A stretch of 64,000 nucleotides of DNA from Microbacterium flavescens. GTDB lineage: Bacteria; Actinomycetota; Actinomycetes; Actinomycetales; Microbacteriaceae. The stretch spans positions 580,595 through 644,594 of the forward strand of contig NZ_JAFIWA010000002.1 in assembly GCF_018588945.1 (NCBI RefSeq), given 5' to 3'. Position 1 is the first letter of the stretch; each line of letters begins with the position of its first letter. A program made the position numbers and the translations under genes. Below the pieces are notes generated by a model. The model did no database searches, was not told where the DNA came from, and worked only from the letters and a program-made list of their open reading frames with translations. This document shows, piece by piece, positions 53,718 to 63,367 of this stretch.

Positions 53718-54794
53718 GTGAGCACCAGCACCGTGGGCAGAACCCCTGTGAGCATGCCCGTTCCCCGCGTCCCGCGGCGGCGCGAACGCCTTCAGGATAT
53801 CCCCGTTCAAGGACAGAAGCGGGTGCTCCTGGCCTCGCCCCGCGGCTACTGCGCCGGCGTCGACCGTGCCGTGATCGCGGTCGAGAAAGCCCTCGACCGC
53901 TTCGGCGCACCGGTCTACGTGCGCAAGCAGATCGTCCACAACATCCATGTCGTGACCGAGCTCGAGGCGAAGGGCGCGATCTTCGTCGAAGAGGTCGACG
54001 AGGTTCCCGAGGGCGCCCACGTCGTGTTCAGCGCGCACGGGGTGTCGCCGGCCGTCGTCAACGCGGCATCCGATCGCGGTCTTCTCGCCATCGACGCGAC
54101 GTGCCCGCTCGTCACCAAGGTGCACCGCGAGGCCGTGCGCTTCGCGCGCGACGACTTCGAGATCCTGCTGATCGGCCACCAGGGGCACGAGGAGGTCGAG
54201 GGAACGGCGGGCGAGGCGCCCGATCACGTCACGATCGTGAACTCTCCCGAAGAGGCAGCGACCATCGAGGTGCGCGACCCGTCCAAGGTGGTGTGGCTGT
54301 CGCAGACGACGCTCTCCGTCGACGAGACGATGGAGACCGTGCGGCGGCTGCGCGAGCGGTTCCCGCAGCTGCAGGATCCGCCGTCGGACGACATCTGCTA
54401 CGCCACCCAGAACCGCCAGGTGGCGATCAAGAAGGTCGCGAAGAACGCCGACCTCGTGATCGTCGTCGGCTCGGCGAACTCGTCGAACAGCGTGCGCCTC
54501 GTCGAGGTCGCTCTCGAGTACGGCGCCAAGGCGGCGTATCGGGTCGACTACGCCGACGAGGTCGAGCAGGCGTGGCTCGAGGGCGTGGAGACGGTAGGGG
54601 TCACCAGTGGAGCGTCGGTGCCCGAGGTGCTCGTGCAGCAGGTGCTCGAAGACCTCGCCGGCGCCGGGTACCGCGACGTCGAAGAGGTGCGCACCGCCGA
54701 AGAGGACCTGCAGTTCTCGCTGCCCAAGGAGCTTCGCACCGACGCCGCCGGCAAGCGCGACGACCGCGCACTCGGCGGCCGGAGCCGCCCGTGA
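53718..54794 (+). CDS. ispH: 4-hydroxy-3-methylbut-2-enyl diphosphate reductase
   Basis: 358-aa [4Fe-4S] enzyme for the last step of the MEP isoprenoid pathway. The three cluster cysteines are in [23 protein letters not shown] and [11 protein letters not shown], and the proton-relay Glu in GHEEVEGT. A ~35-residue basic/Pro-rich N-terminal extension precedes the core, which starts at [18 protein letters not shown] (53706-53711) is exactly six bases before the GTG, so the transcript is leaderless. Product feeds the uppS pathway. Confidence 0.97.
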   Translation: MSTSTVGRTPVSMPVPRVPRRRERLQDIPVQGQKRVLLASPRGYCAGVDRAVIAVEKALDRFGAPVYVRKQIVHNIHVVTELEAKGAIFVEEVDEVPEGAHVVFSAHGVSPAVVNAASDRGLLAIDATCPLVTKVHREAVRFARDDFEILLIGHQGHEEVEGTAGEAPDHVTIVNSPEEAATIEVRDPSKVVWLSQTTLSVDETMETVRRLRERFPQLQDPPSDDICYATQNRQVAIKKVAKNADLVIVVGSANSSNSVRLVEVALEYGAKAAYRVDYADEVEQAWLEGVETVGVTSGASVPEVLVQQVLEDLAGAGYRDVEEVRTAEEDLQFSLPKELRTDAAGKRDDRALGGRSRP

Positions 54795-55369
54795 CCGACA
54801 CCGGCGGAACCCTGCCCGCCCCCGCGCCCGACCCGCGGCCGCGGCCGCAGTTCGGCGAGTACGCCACCCCCGAGGAGCAGCGCGCCCGCATCCGGCAGCC
54901 CGATGCCAGCCGGGTGTACGAGCCGGCGCCCGTGATCGAGTCCGCTCCTGTCGCCGCCCCGGAGCCCGCCCCCGCCTCGGCGACCGCGAAACCCCGCCCG
55001 CGCGCCGTGGACCGCATCGTGACCTTCGCGCTCCTCGCGTACGGGCTCGTGAGCGTGATCTACACCTTCCCGGCCATGGTCGACTTCGCCGCCTACGCGC
55101 AGCGGATGTTCGACCTCCTCGGCATCGACGCGACACTCAGCGATCCCGCCGCCGGAAGGCCGTGGGGCATCGCCGCGGCACTCGTGCTCGCGGTGGGCTG
55201 GCTGCTCACCGCCGCCCTGTCGTGGCTCAACATGCGGCGCGGGCGCCTGTCGTGGTGGATCCCACTCGTCGGTGGCGTCGTGTTCACGTTCGCCGCAGCG
55301 ACGCTGGTCCTCGTTCCGCTGATGAACGACCCCGCCGTGTGGGATGCGATGGTCGGCAGCATCCGCTGA
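54791..55369 (+). CDS. DUF6264-like three/four-helix membrane protein
   Basis: 192-aa protein typical of Microbacteriaceae, function unknown. The N-terminal ~75 residues are Pro/Ala-rich with the segment [20 protein letters not shown] that I associate with the DUF6264 family. They are followed by [20 protein letters not shown], a long loop naming residues near [12 protein letters not shown], and two further helices ([17 protein letters not shown] and [23 protein letters not shown]). The GTG overlaps the ispH stop (GTGA). The family name is from memory and less certain than the membrane topology. Confidence 0.8.
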   Translation: MTDTGGTLPAPAPDPRPRPQFGEYATPEEQRARIRQPDASRVYEPAPVIESAPVAAPEPAPASATAKPRPRAVDRIVTFALLAYGLVSVIYTFPAMVDFAAYAQRMFDLLGIDATLSDPAAGRPWGIAAALVLAVGWLLTAALSWLNMRRGRLSWWIPLVGGVVFTFAAATLVLVPLMNDPAVWDAMVGSIR

Positions 55370-55375
55370 TCGGGC

Positions 55376-55879
55376 TCACGAACCGACGATCGGACCCCAC
55401 ACCGCGCGCGCACCCGAGTCGCCGATGAGGACGACGAGCACGACTGCTCCCGCCCCGACGACGACGGCGAGCGCGCCGATCACGATCGTCACGACGCGTG
55501 CGGTGGTCGACGACCTCTTCTCGGCGCGGCTCCTGCCCCAGCGGTACCAGGCCCACTGAGCGCCCGCCACGACGAAGAGGCCGACGATCCACGGGAGCAG
55601 CAGCTCGCCGAGGTCCTCGTGGTGCTCGACCGCGTCGGTCTCTCCGATGACGTCGGCCAAGGACTCGCCCGCCGCCGTCGTGATCGGCACGAGGACGAGC
55701 AAGAGCAGCGCCGCGAGCGGCGTCACGACCCCCAGACGCCGTCGGGCTGCGGGCCAGAACGTTCCGAGCAGCAGCGCCAGCACGGTGAGAGGGGTGAGCA
55801 CGACGACCGCGTGCACGATCAGCGGATGCAGCGGCAGGCCGGCGATCTCGATGGTCACATCGAGGCGAGGGAGGTCCAT
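55376..55879 (-). CDS. DUF2231-type membrane protein
   Basis: 167-aa protein with four membrane segments: the first block (LPLHPLIVHAVVVLTPLTVLALLLGT) contains the HPLIVH motif of DUF2231, related to heme- or metal-binding membrane proteins. The two His residues (LHPLIVH) and HHED further on could bind a cofactor. TATCGT is seven bases before the ATG (leaderless). Divergent from the ECF sigma gene, 81 bases apart, which may be no coincidence but cannot be proven. Confidence 0.85.
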   Translation of the reverse strand: MDLPRLDVTIEIAGLPLHPLIVHAVVVLTPLTVLALLLGTFWPAARRRLGVVTPLAALLLLVLVPITTAAGESLADVIGETDAVEHHEDLGELLLPWIVGLFVVAGAQWAWYRWGRSRAEKRSSTTARVVTIVIGALAVVVGAGAVVLVVLIGDSGARAVWGPIVGS

Positions 55880-55960
55880 ACTCGGGACGATAGCGGTGCC
55901 GGAGCGCGATGCCGGTGAACCTGCGACGGCGACACCTCGTGATTCCTGAGGGAGGTGAGG

Positions 55961-56467
55961 ATGCCGGACGACGACGCTGCTCGACTGGCCGCGCTCTACG
56001 ACGCCCACGCGGGCTCGGTGTGGCGCTACGTCGTGCACCTCACCGGTGACCGGTCCGGCGCCGACGACGTGGTGCAGGAGACCCTCCTGCGGGCGTGGCG
56101 CACCCCGCGGATCCTCGAACAGGAGCCCTCCTCGACGCGGTCGTGGATGTTCACGGTCGCACGGCACCTCGTGGTCGACGACGTGCGCAGCGCGCGGCGC
56201 CGGCGCGAGATCGGCGTCGCCGAGGTGCCCGAGCGGGCGACGTCGGATGCCACCGACGCGCTGTTCGACGTGATGCTCATCGAGGAGGCCCTCGCCGCCC
56301 TGTCGGCCGATCATCGGGCGGTCGTCGTCCGCGCATACTACGGCGGGCTGACGGTCGCCGAGATGGCCGACGAGCTCGAGATCCCGCCGGGCACCGTCAA
56401 GTCACGCCTGCACTACGGCCTGCGCGCGCTGCGTCTCGCGCTGCAGGAGAAGGGAGTGACGCGATGA
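55961..56467 (+). CDS. ECF-type RNA polymerase sigma factor
   Basis: 168-aa extracytoplasmic-function sigma factor. Region 2 (LAALYDAHAGSVWRYVVHLTGDRSGADDVVQETLLRAWR with WMFTVARHLVVDDVRSARRRRE) and region 4 (VVVRAYYGGLTVAEMADELEIPPGTVKSRLHYGLRALR) are both present. It resembles the SigK/SigL group controlled by a membrane anti-sigma factor. GGAGG precedes the ATG at 55961 (GTG 55955 is an alternative). Overlaps the anti-sigma gene by four bases. Confidence 0.94.
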   Translation: MPDDDAARLAALYDAHAGSVWRYVVHLTGDRSGADDVVQETLLRAWRTPRILEQEPSSTRSWMFTVARHLVVDDVRSARRRREIGVAEVPERATSDATDALFDVMLIEEALAALSADHRAVVVRAYYGGLTVAEMADELEIPPGTVKSRLHYGLRALRLALQEKGVTR

Positions 56468-57186
56468 GCTCCGACCACGCGCGCTTCGCGGAATGGGACG
56501 CCGCCTACGTCCTCGGAGCGCTGAGCCCCTCCGATCGCCGGCTCTTCGAGGAGCACCTCGAAGGCTGCGACGCCTGCCGTGCCGCGCTCGCCGAGCTCGC
56601 GCCGACTCTCGGCCTGCTGTCGCGCGTGACGCCGGATCGTGCGACGTCGATGCTCGCTGCGCCGGCCGGAGAGGAGGGGCCGGATGCCTCGGCCCGCGCC
56701 CGACTGATCGATCTCGGCACCCGCGAGGCGCGGCGACGCCGGCGCGGCTGGTGGGCCGGCGGTCTCGCCGCCGCGGTCGTGATCCTCGTCGCGGTGGTGC
56801 TCGCCGTGACGACGGCGATCGCGCCTGCTCTGCGCGGCATCCAGGTGATCGCGCTCGAGCCGGTGGCCGAGGTGCCCCTCTCGGCGACGGTCGAGCTGTC
56901 GGATGCCGCGTGGGGGACGCGGATCGAGATGACCTGCCGCTACACCGAGCCCGCGGGCGAGGATGCTCCGGCCGAGGGCTGGCCGTATTCGCTCGTGCTG
57001 ACGGCCGTCGACGGCACGACGAGCGAGGTTTCGACGTGGCGCGCCCTGCCGGGTTCGACCGCCCGGCTCAGCGCCTCGACGGCGCTCGACGCCGACGAGA
57101 TCGCAGCGGTGGAGATCCGCTCGCTGCGATCGGGCAAGGTGCTCATGCGCACTGAGCTCGACGCGCCCGACGCCGCTGGGGAGTGA
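56464..57186 (+). CDS. Anti-sigma factor with zinc-binding ASD (RskA/RslA type)
   Basis: 240-aa membrane anti-sigma factor. The cytosolic zinc anti-sigma domain is in the first 45 residues with H31-x3-C35-x2-C38 (EEHLEGCDACRAAL). A membrane helix lies at about 96-120, and the extracytoplasmic part resembles the RskA C-terminal domain with ELSDAAWGTRIEMTCRY. It would hold the upstream sigma factor at the membrane and release it by proteolysis or thiol oxidation. Start ATG overlaps the sigma stop (ATGA). A long-loop hairpin ends the operon. Confidence 0.93.
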   Translation: MSSDHARFAEWDAAYVLGALSPSDRRLFEEHLEGCDACRAALAELAPTLGLLSRVTPDRATSMLAAPAGEEGPDASARARLIDLGTREARRRRRGWWAGGLAAAVVILVAVVLAVTTAIAPALRGIQVIALEPVAEVPLSATVELSDAAWGTRIEMTCRYTEPAGEDAPAEGWPYSLVLTAVDGTTSEVSTWRALPGSTARLSASTALDADEIAAVEIRSLRSGKVLMRTELDAPDAAGE

Positions 57187-57197
57187 GCCTGAAACGT

Positions 57198-57246
57198 CGG
57201 ATGCCCCGGCCCCGCCCTGCTGAGCAAGGCAAAGCCGGGGCATCCG
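57198..57246. terminator. GGATGCC-type hairpin terminating the sigma operon and fbaA
   Basis: Perfect 13-bp arms CGGATGCCCCGGC (57198-57210) and GCCGGGGCATCCG (57234-57246) with a 23-base loop, between convergent genes. Confidence 0.7.
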
Positions 57247-57255
57247 CTCGTCTTG

Positions 57256-58287
<1,032 letters not shown>

Positions 58288-58474
58288 GGGTGCTCCTTGG
58301 TCGTTTGGGGGCTTCCCTCGACTTTAGCGCCGAGAGCCGGAGAAGCGGATGCCGCGGCCCGGGCCGACCGGTGCTCCCGGGCGTTCTGACCCTGCGGGAA
58401 AGAAACGCGATTCCTTCGGCGACGAGCGCGCGAAAGTCTGGGGAATGCGCGTGCACGCTGATTACGCTGGGGCC

Positions 58475-59464
58475 ATGGTGAGTCTGACCGCTGACATGAG
58501 CCCGCTCCACCCCGATCGCAACCTCGCGCTCGAACTCGTGCGCGCGACCGAGGCGGCCGCCATCCGCGCGGTGCCGTACATCGGTCGCGGCCGCAAGGAG
58601 GACGCCGACGGCGCCGCGGTCGACGCCATGCGCGCGTTCTTCACCACCGTGAACTTCGACGGGACCATCGTCATCGGCGAGGGCGAGAAGGACCAGGCGC
58701 CGATGCTCTACAACGGCGAACGGGTCGGCAACGGCCGCGGGCCGAAGGCCGACGTCGCGGTCGACCCCATCGACGGCACGTCGCTCACCGCCGCCGGGCG
58801 CAACAACGCGCTCTCGGTCATCGCCGTCTCCGACCAGGGGACCATGCTCGACGCTTCCAGCATCTTCTACATGGACAAGCTGGTCACGGGCCCGGCCGGC
58901 GTGGGGGTCGTCGACATCCGCCTCCCGATCGGCGAGAACATCCGTCTGCTCGCGAAGGCGCTGGACAAGCCCGTCGACGAGATCGTCGTCTCGGTGCTGC
59001 ACCGCCCCCGCCACGACCAGCTCATCGAGGAGATCCGCGCCGCGGGCGCCGGGACACGCCTCATGAGCGACGGCGACGTCGCCGGCGGCATCAACGCCGC
59101 GCGCCACAATGCCCGCACCGACATGTGCGTCGGCATCGGCGGGAGCCCCGAGGGCATCGTCACGGCCTGCGCGATCAAGGCGCTGGGCGGGCACATCCAA
59201 GGTCGGCTCTGGCCGCGCGACGACGACGAGAAGCAGCGGGGCATCGACGCCGGACTGCGGCTGGACGGCCACGTCTACGAGGCGGACGACCTCGTGAAGG
59301 GCAGCAACACGATCTTCGTCGCGACCGGCGTCACTGACGGCCAGCTCGTCGACGGCGTCCGGCGGGAGGGCGGCTACGTCTTCACCGAAAGCGTCGTGCT
59401 GCGCGGCGCGTCGGGCACGCTGCGCCGGATCACGTCGGAGCACCTCGTCTCGAAGTGGCTCTAG
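58475..59464 (+). CDS. glpX: Fructose-1,6-bisphosphatase, class II
   Basis: 329-aa gluconeogenic phosphatase. The GlpX metal and phosphate motifs are visible: VIGEGEKDQAPMLYNGE, DPIDGTSLTAAGRNNALSVIA and SDGDVAGGINAARHNARTDMCVGIGGSPEGIVTACA. TACGCT (58463-58468) is exactly six bases before the ATG at 58475, so I place the start there. M. tuberculosis glpX (Rv1099c) is likewise next to fum. Confidence 0.96.
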   Translation: MVSLTADMSPLHPDRNLALELVRATEAAAIRAVPYIGRGRKEDADGAAVDAMRAFFTTVNFDGTIVIGEGEKDQAPMLYNGERVGNGRGPKADVAVDPIDGTSLTAAGRNNALSVIAVSDQGTMLDASSIFYMDKLVTGPAGVGVVDIRLPIGENIRLLAKALDKPVDEIVVSVLHRPRHDQLIEEIRAAGAGTRLMSDGDVAGGINAARHNARTDMCVGIGGSPEGIVTACAIKALGGHIQGRLWPRDDDEKQRGIDAGLRLDGHVYEADDLVKGSNTIFVATGVTDGQLVDGVRREGGYVFTESVVLRGASGTLRRITSEHLVSKWL

Positions 59465-59479
59465 CCTGCCCGCCGCCTG

Positions 59480-59523
59480 TGTGACTGATGTGACGGATGT
59501 GACAGCTGTGACGGGATCGTGAC
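59480..59523. repeat. Direct repeats of TGTGAC, nine-base period
   Basis: TGTGAC occurs at 59480, 59489, 59498 and 59507, each exactly nine bases apart, with a degenerate CGTGAC at 59518. It is outside any gene, right after the glpX stop. Confidence 0.85.
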
Positions 59524-59598
59524 GCCTTCGCGGCGCAACTCTGGCAGAATCGAAGGCGGGTCGACAGCGACTCGTGTTTCCATGCGAGGGAGTCTTCG

Positions 59599-59820
59599 AT
59601 GTCCGGACAGGTGGGTGGTCCGTCGCCGCAGACCGGCGCGCAGGCCGTCGTCGCGAACGCCGTGGCCAACACGGTCGATCCGTCGCGACGCCCCGACGTG
59701 CTGCTGCGCGTCCGTCGCGACGAGGGCCACGAGATCAGCGCCTGGTGGATGGTCGGCGCCTTCGTCGGCGTCTCGGCCGCGGTCATCGCGCTGCTGAGCT
59801 TCGTTCCCGGCGGAGCCTGA
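59599..59820 (+). CDS. Small single-pass membrane protein (73 aa)
   Basis: Unrecognised. An N-terminal soluble part (MSGQVGGPSPQTGAQAVVAN and RRPDVLLRVRRDEGHEISAWW) and one C-terminal membrane helix (MVGAFVGVSAAVIALLSFVP, about 51-70). The RBS GAGGGAG precedes the ATG by six bases. It lies downstream of the TGTGAC repeats and ends six bases before the convergent rmuC. Function unknown. Confidence 0.75.
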   Translation: MSGQVGGPSPQTGAQAVVANAVANTVDPSRRPDVLLRVRRDEGHEISAWWMVGAFVGVSAAVIALLSFVPGGA

Positions 59821-59826
59821 CCCGAC

Positions 59827-61155
59827 TCAGTCCTGCGGCGGAGCGATCCGTGCGCGCAGGTCTCCCAGGTCGGCCGTCGCCGCCTGCGGCTCCTCGGCCG
59901 GTGCGTCGCGTTCGCCCGGCTCGAGGTCGAGCGTGGCGTCGAGCAGTTCCGGTGCCGTGAGCCGGCGAGGCGCCTTCTCGATGGTGGCGGGCACGCCCAG
60001 CGCATCGAGCTTCGTCTCGTCGATCCCGGGGAAGCGGCGCGCACTCACGAGGACGCGCGTCTCGAGCGATCCCGCGAAGCGGTTGTAGCTGTCGACCGTG
60101 CGCTCGATCGCCCTGCGGAGGTCGTCGGCGTGCCCGGCGAGCGAGCCGAGCCGCTCGTACAGCTGGTTGCCGAGATCGAACAGCGTGCGAGCCTCGGCGG
60201 AGACATCCTGCTGAGTCCACGTGAACGCGACGGTCTTCAGCACGGCCCACAGGTTCACCGGGGACGCGAGGGCCACCCGCTTGCCGAAGGCGTAGTCGAG
60301 CAGCGAGGGATCCTCTTCGAGAGCCGCCGCGAGCAGCGACTCGCTCGGCACGAAGCAGACCACGAATTCGGGGCTCGAGGGCAGGCCCGCCCAGTACGCC
60401 TTCTTGGCCAGGGCGTCGACGTGCGAACGCACCGCCTTGACGTGCTTGTCGAGCAGAGTGCGCCGGCGCGCGGCCTCGGCGCCCTGAGCCGTGAACGGGA
60501 TCGCGCTCGCCTCGAGGTAGGCGTCGAGCGGGACCTTCGCATCGACCGCGATCGCCTTCTCGCCGGGGAGGCGGATGACCATGTCGGGGCGGCCGGCTCC
60601 GGCATCCGATCGGATCGATGCCTGCAGATCGAAGTCGACGTAGCGCGTGAGACCCGCCGCCTCGACGACGCGGCGCAGCTGGGTCTCGCCCCAGACGCCA
60701 CGGGTCGCGCCCGATCGCAGAGCGCTCGCGAGCGATTCGGTCGTCGCGCGCAGCGCTTCGTCGGACTCATGGGCGCGGCGCAGCTGCTCGGCGAGCGTGC
60801 CGAACTGCGTGTGGCGGTCGCGCTCGAGCTCGCCCACCTTCGACTGCATCGCCGTGAGCGTCTCCTGCACGGGTGCGAGCGCCCGCAGCACGGTCTGCTC
60901 GCGGCGCTCGCGCTCCTCGCGCGAGGCCTGATCGTGCCGCGCCTGTGCGGAGAGCTCGCGGTACAGCAGCTGCTGGTGCTCGAGCTGCGCCTGCACGCCC
61001 TGGCGCGTGGCCTCGGCGGCCGCGAGGCGGGTGCGCAGGTCGGCCTGCTCGCGCGCGGCGCGGGCGGCGCCGCGCGCGAGCCCGGCGGTGAAGCCTGCGA
61101 GCGCGCCGACGAGCAGAGTCGCCACGGCGATCATCGAGACGAGGAGTGCGTCCAT
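59827..61155 (-). CDS. rmuC: DNA recombination protein RmuC
   Basis: 442-aa protein of the RmuC family that limits inversion at short inverted repeats. One N-terminal helix (LLVSMIAVATLLVGALAGFTAG, about 4-25) is followed by a long coiled coil (about 30-135) and the nuclease-like RmuC domain (WGETQLRRVVEAAGL..YVDFDLQ, KAIAVDAKVPLDAYLEA, FVPSESLLAAALEEDPSLLDYAFGKRVALASPVNLWAVLKTVAF). The restriction-endonuclease-like acidic residues are within DAKVPLD. Seems complete. Confidence 0.95.
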   Translation of the reverse strand: MDALLVSMIAVATLLVGALAGFTAGLARGAARAAREQADLRTRLAAAEATRQGVQAQLEHQQLLYRELSAQARHDQASREERERREQTVLRALAPVQETLTAMQSKVGELERDRHTQFGTLAEQLRRAHESDEALRATTESLASALRSGATRGVWGETQLRRVVEAAGLTRYVDFDLQASIRSDAGAGRPDMVIRLPGEKAIAVDAKVPLDAYLEASAIPFTAQGAEAARRRTLLDKHVKAVRSHVDALAKKAYWAGLPSSPEFVVCFVPSESLLAAALEEDPSLLDYAFGKRVALASPVNLWAVLKTVAFTWTQQDVSAEARTLFDLGNQLYERLGSLAGHADDLRRAIERTVDSYNRFAGSLETRVLVSARRFPGIDETKLDALGVPATIEKAPRRLTAPELLDATLDLEPGERDAPAEEPQAATADLGDLRARIAPPQD

Positions 61156-61212
61156 GTGCCCAGGGTGCCCGAGACCCCTGACATCGCCGCGGCGCCGGGC
61201 CGCAGGAGGCTC

Positions 61213-61815
61213 CTAGGCGACCGCGAACGTGACCGCGGGCGCCTCGGCCACGGCGATCTGCGACACGCGCACTCCGCAGTACTCGGTGAGCAGATCGATG
61301 TCGTCGGCGGCGAGGCGGCGCGCCGCGTCGATCATGACGTGCGCGCACGCCAGGGCGTCGGCGGTGGCGTTGTGGTGCGCGAACTCGGCGAAGCCGGCCT
61401 CGGCGGCGACGAAGGGGAGCCGGTACGACTCGAGCCGGTAGACCTTGCGGGCGACCTGCAGGCTGCACGCGTAGCGGTACGGAGGGCAGTCGTCGCCGGT
61501 CGCCTCGCATGCGCGCTTGATGACGGCCATGTCGAAGCCGGCGTTGTGGGCCACGAGCACGTCTCCGCCGATGAACGCGTCCATCGCGGCGAGCTGCCCG
61601 GCCCAGGTCGGCGCTCCGATGACGTCTTCAGCCGTGATCCCGTGGATGCGGGTGTTCAGCTCGAAGAACCGGTCGTGGCCTGCGGGTGGCTGGATGAGCC
61701 ATCCCGTCTGCGCCACGACCTCGCCGCCGCGCACCTTCACGAGTCCGACCGCGCAGGCGGAGGCATTGCTCGGATTCGCCGTCTCGAAGTCGATCGCGGT
61801 GAAGTCCAGTGCCAC
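61213..61815 (-). CDS. DEDDh 3'-5' exonuclease (DnaQ-like)
   Basis: About 200 aa. Exonuclease motifs: ExoI LDFTAIDFETAN (Asp-x-Glu), ExoII VLVAHNAGFDMAVIK, and ExoIIIepsilon AEFAHHNATADALACA with the catalytic His and final Asp. It resembles the epsilon-like proofreading or RNase T group and stands alone, so it is probably an accessory exonuclease in repair. The start is uncertain: GTG 61815 or GTG 61821, neither with a good ribosome-binding site. Confidence 0.9.
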   Translation of the reverse strand: MALDFTAIDFETANPSNASACAVGLVKVRGGEVVAQTGWLIQPPAGHDRFFELNTRIHGITAEDVIGAPTWAGQLAAMDAFIGGDVLVAHNAGFDMAVIKRACEATGDDCPPYRYACSLQVARKVYRLESYRLPFVAAEAGFAEFAHHNATADALACAHVMIDAARRLAADDIDLLTEYCGVRVSQIAVAEAPAVTFAVA

Positions 61816-61897
61816 GCCCACAGACTCACCCGCGACCGGCGGGGCGGCGGCCAGGCGCGCCGCGCGCAACCCGCATCGAGCGTCCTAGGCTCGGAGC

Positions 61898-62665
61898 ATG
61901 GCCAGTCGCGATGAGATGTCCCGGTCGTTCGGCGCCGCCGCAAGCGCCTACGAGTCGGGGAGGCCCGACTACCCGCGCGAGGCCGTCGAGTGGCTGCTCG
62001 CGCCGGTCCACGCCGAGGGTCGCGCGCTGCGCGTCGCCGACGTCGGCGCGGGCACCGGCAAGCTCACCCGCACGATCGTCGAGACGGGGGCCGACGTCGT
62101 CGCCATCGATCCCGATCCCGGCATGCTCGCGTCGCTGCGCGAGAACGTCCACGGCGTGCCCACTTTCGTGGGAACGGCAGAGCGGATGCCGCTGCCCGAC
62201 GCCTCGGTCGACGCTCTGCTGCTCGGCCAGGCGTGGCACTGGGTGGATCCGCCCCTCGCCGCCGCCGAGTGCGGCCGGGTGCTGAGGTCGGGCGGTGTGC
62301 TCGGGCTGATCTGGAACGTCCGCGACGAGTCCGACCCGTTCGTGCGCGGCCTGACGGCGATCATGCACGCCTCGAGCGCGGAGCAGCTGATCGCCGCCGG
62401 CGGTCCGGTCGTGGGGGAGCCCTTCGGCCGGCTCGAGAACCGCACCTGGACGTGGACCCGCGCGATGGGCCGGGAGGTCCTGCTCGACATGGTCGCGTCG
62501 CGCAGCTACGTCATCACGGCGCCGGCTGACGAGCGGGAGCGCATCCTCCGCGATGTCGGCGCCCTCTTCGACTCCGCGAGCCGGGCGACGGAGTCGGGCG
62601 CCGAGGTCGTCGACGTTCCGTACCGCACCGAGGCGTTCCGAGGCATCCGCGGCGTCGCGGCATGA
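61898..62665 (+). CDS. Class I SAM-dependent methyltransferase
   Basis: 255-aa methyltransferase of the Methyltransf_11/UbiE-like type. SAM-binding motif I is VADVGAGTGKLTRTIVETGADVVAIDPDPGM; ERMPLPDASVDALLLGQAWHWVD and VLRSGGVLGLIWNVRD follow as motifs II and III. Substrate unknown. TAGGCT (61886-61891) is exactly six bases before the ATG (leaderless). Confidence 0.92.
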   Translation: MASRDEMSRSFGAAASAYESGRPDYPREAVEWLLAPVHAEGRALRVADVGAGTGKLTRTIVETGADVVAIDPDPGMLASLRENVHGVPTFVGTAERMPLPDASVDALLLGQAWHWVDPPLAAAECGRVLRSGGVLGLIWNVRDESDPFVRGLTAIMHASSAEQLIAAGGPVVGEPFGRLENRTWTWTRAMGREVLLDMVASRSYVITAPADERERILRDVGALFDSASRATESGAEVVDVPYRTEAFRGIRGVAA

Positions 62666-62717
62666 GGCGCGGCCCGTCGGCGTACCGGAAACCGGCCGAC
62701 CCGGCTAGCGTGACGCC

Positions 62718-63356
62718 ATGCGCATGCTGACCGTCTGCAACTTCGTCACCGTCGACGGCAGGTACGAGGACGACGACCACGACATCGTCTCGTTCTTCGA
62801 GCACCAGCACCCTGACTACGCCGGCGCCGACTCGTTCGACCACTACACGACCGGCCTGCTGCGCGACTCGGACACGCTCGTGCTGTCAGGACGACGGTCG
62901 GCCCTGGGCAACCTCGGCTACTGGACGGGTGTGAGGGGGAATCCGGATGCCTCGGCCATCCGCCGCGAGTTCGCCGAGCTGATCCTCGGCGCGGAGAAGC
63001 TGGTGGTGTCCGACACGATCACCGAGGCGGACGTCGCGCCCTACGACAACGTGCGGATCGTGCGGGTGAACGAGTCTCGGGACGCGATCCGGTCGCTGAA
63101 GGAAGGCGACGGCGGAGGCATCCTGATCCTGCTCGGACGGGTGCTGTGGAACGACCTGATGCACGCGGGACTCGTGGACGAGCTGCATCTGGTGACCTTC
63201 CCTCTCATCGCGGGGTCGGGTGTGCCGCTGTTCGACGCGCGGCCGCCCGTGGCGCTCAAGCTGCTGGGCACGCACTCGTGGGAGTCGTCGGGGAACGTGC
63301 TGATGCGCTGGCGTGTGGATGGGGCGGCGCCGGTCGAGGCATCCCGTCGCACGTAG
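62718..63356 (+). CDS. Dihydrofolate-reductase-fold (RibD C-terminal-like) reductase
   Basis: 212-aa protein of the RibD_C/DHFR-like family found in many actinobacteria. Start MRMLTVCNFVTVDGRYEDDDHD, mid-segment LVVSDTITEADVAP with GGGILILLGRVLWNDLMHAGLVDELHLVTFPLIAGSGVPLFD. NADPH-binding is expected at LLGRVLW. Substrate unknown. TAGCGT is exactly six bases before the ATG; its own TAG stop (63354-63356) is the start of the -10 hexamer TAGACT of the next gene. Confidence 0.9.
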   Translation: MRMLTVCNFVTVDGRYEDDDHDIVSFFEHQHPDYAGADSFDHYTTGLLRDSDTLVLSGRRSALGNLGYWTGVRGNPDASAIRREFAELILGAEKLVVSDTITEADVAPYDNVRIVRVNESRDAIRSLKEGDGGGILILLGRVLWNDLMHAGLVDELHLVTFPLIAGSGVPLFDARPPVALKLLGTHSWESSGNVLMRWRVDGAAPVEASRRT

Positions 63357-63359
63357 ACT
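63354..63359 (+). promoter_or_regulatory. -10 hexamer containing the upstream stop codon
   Basis: TAGACT is made of the DHFR-like gene's TAG stop plus ACT, eight bases before the ychF GTG. Confidence 0.55.
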
Positions 63360-63367
63360 GAACTCCC

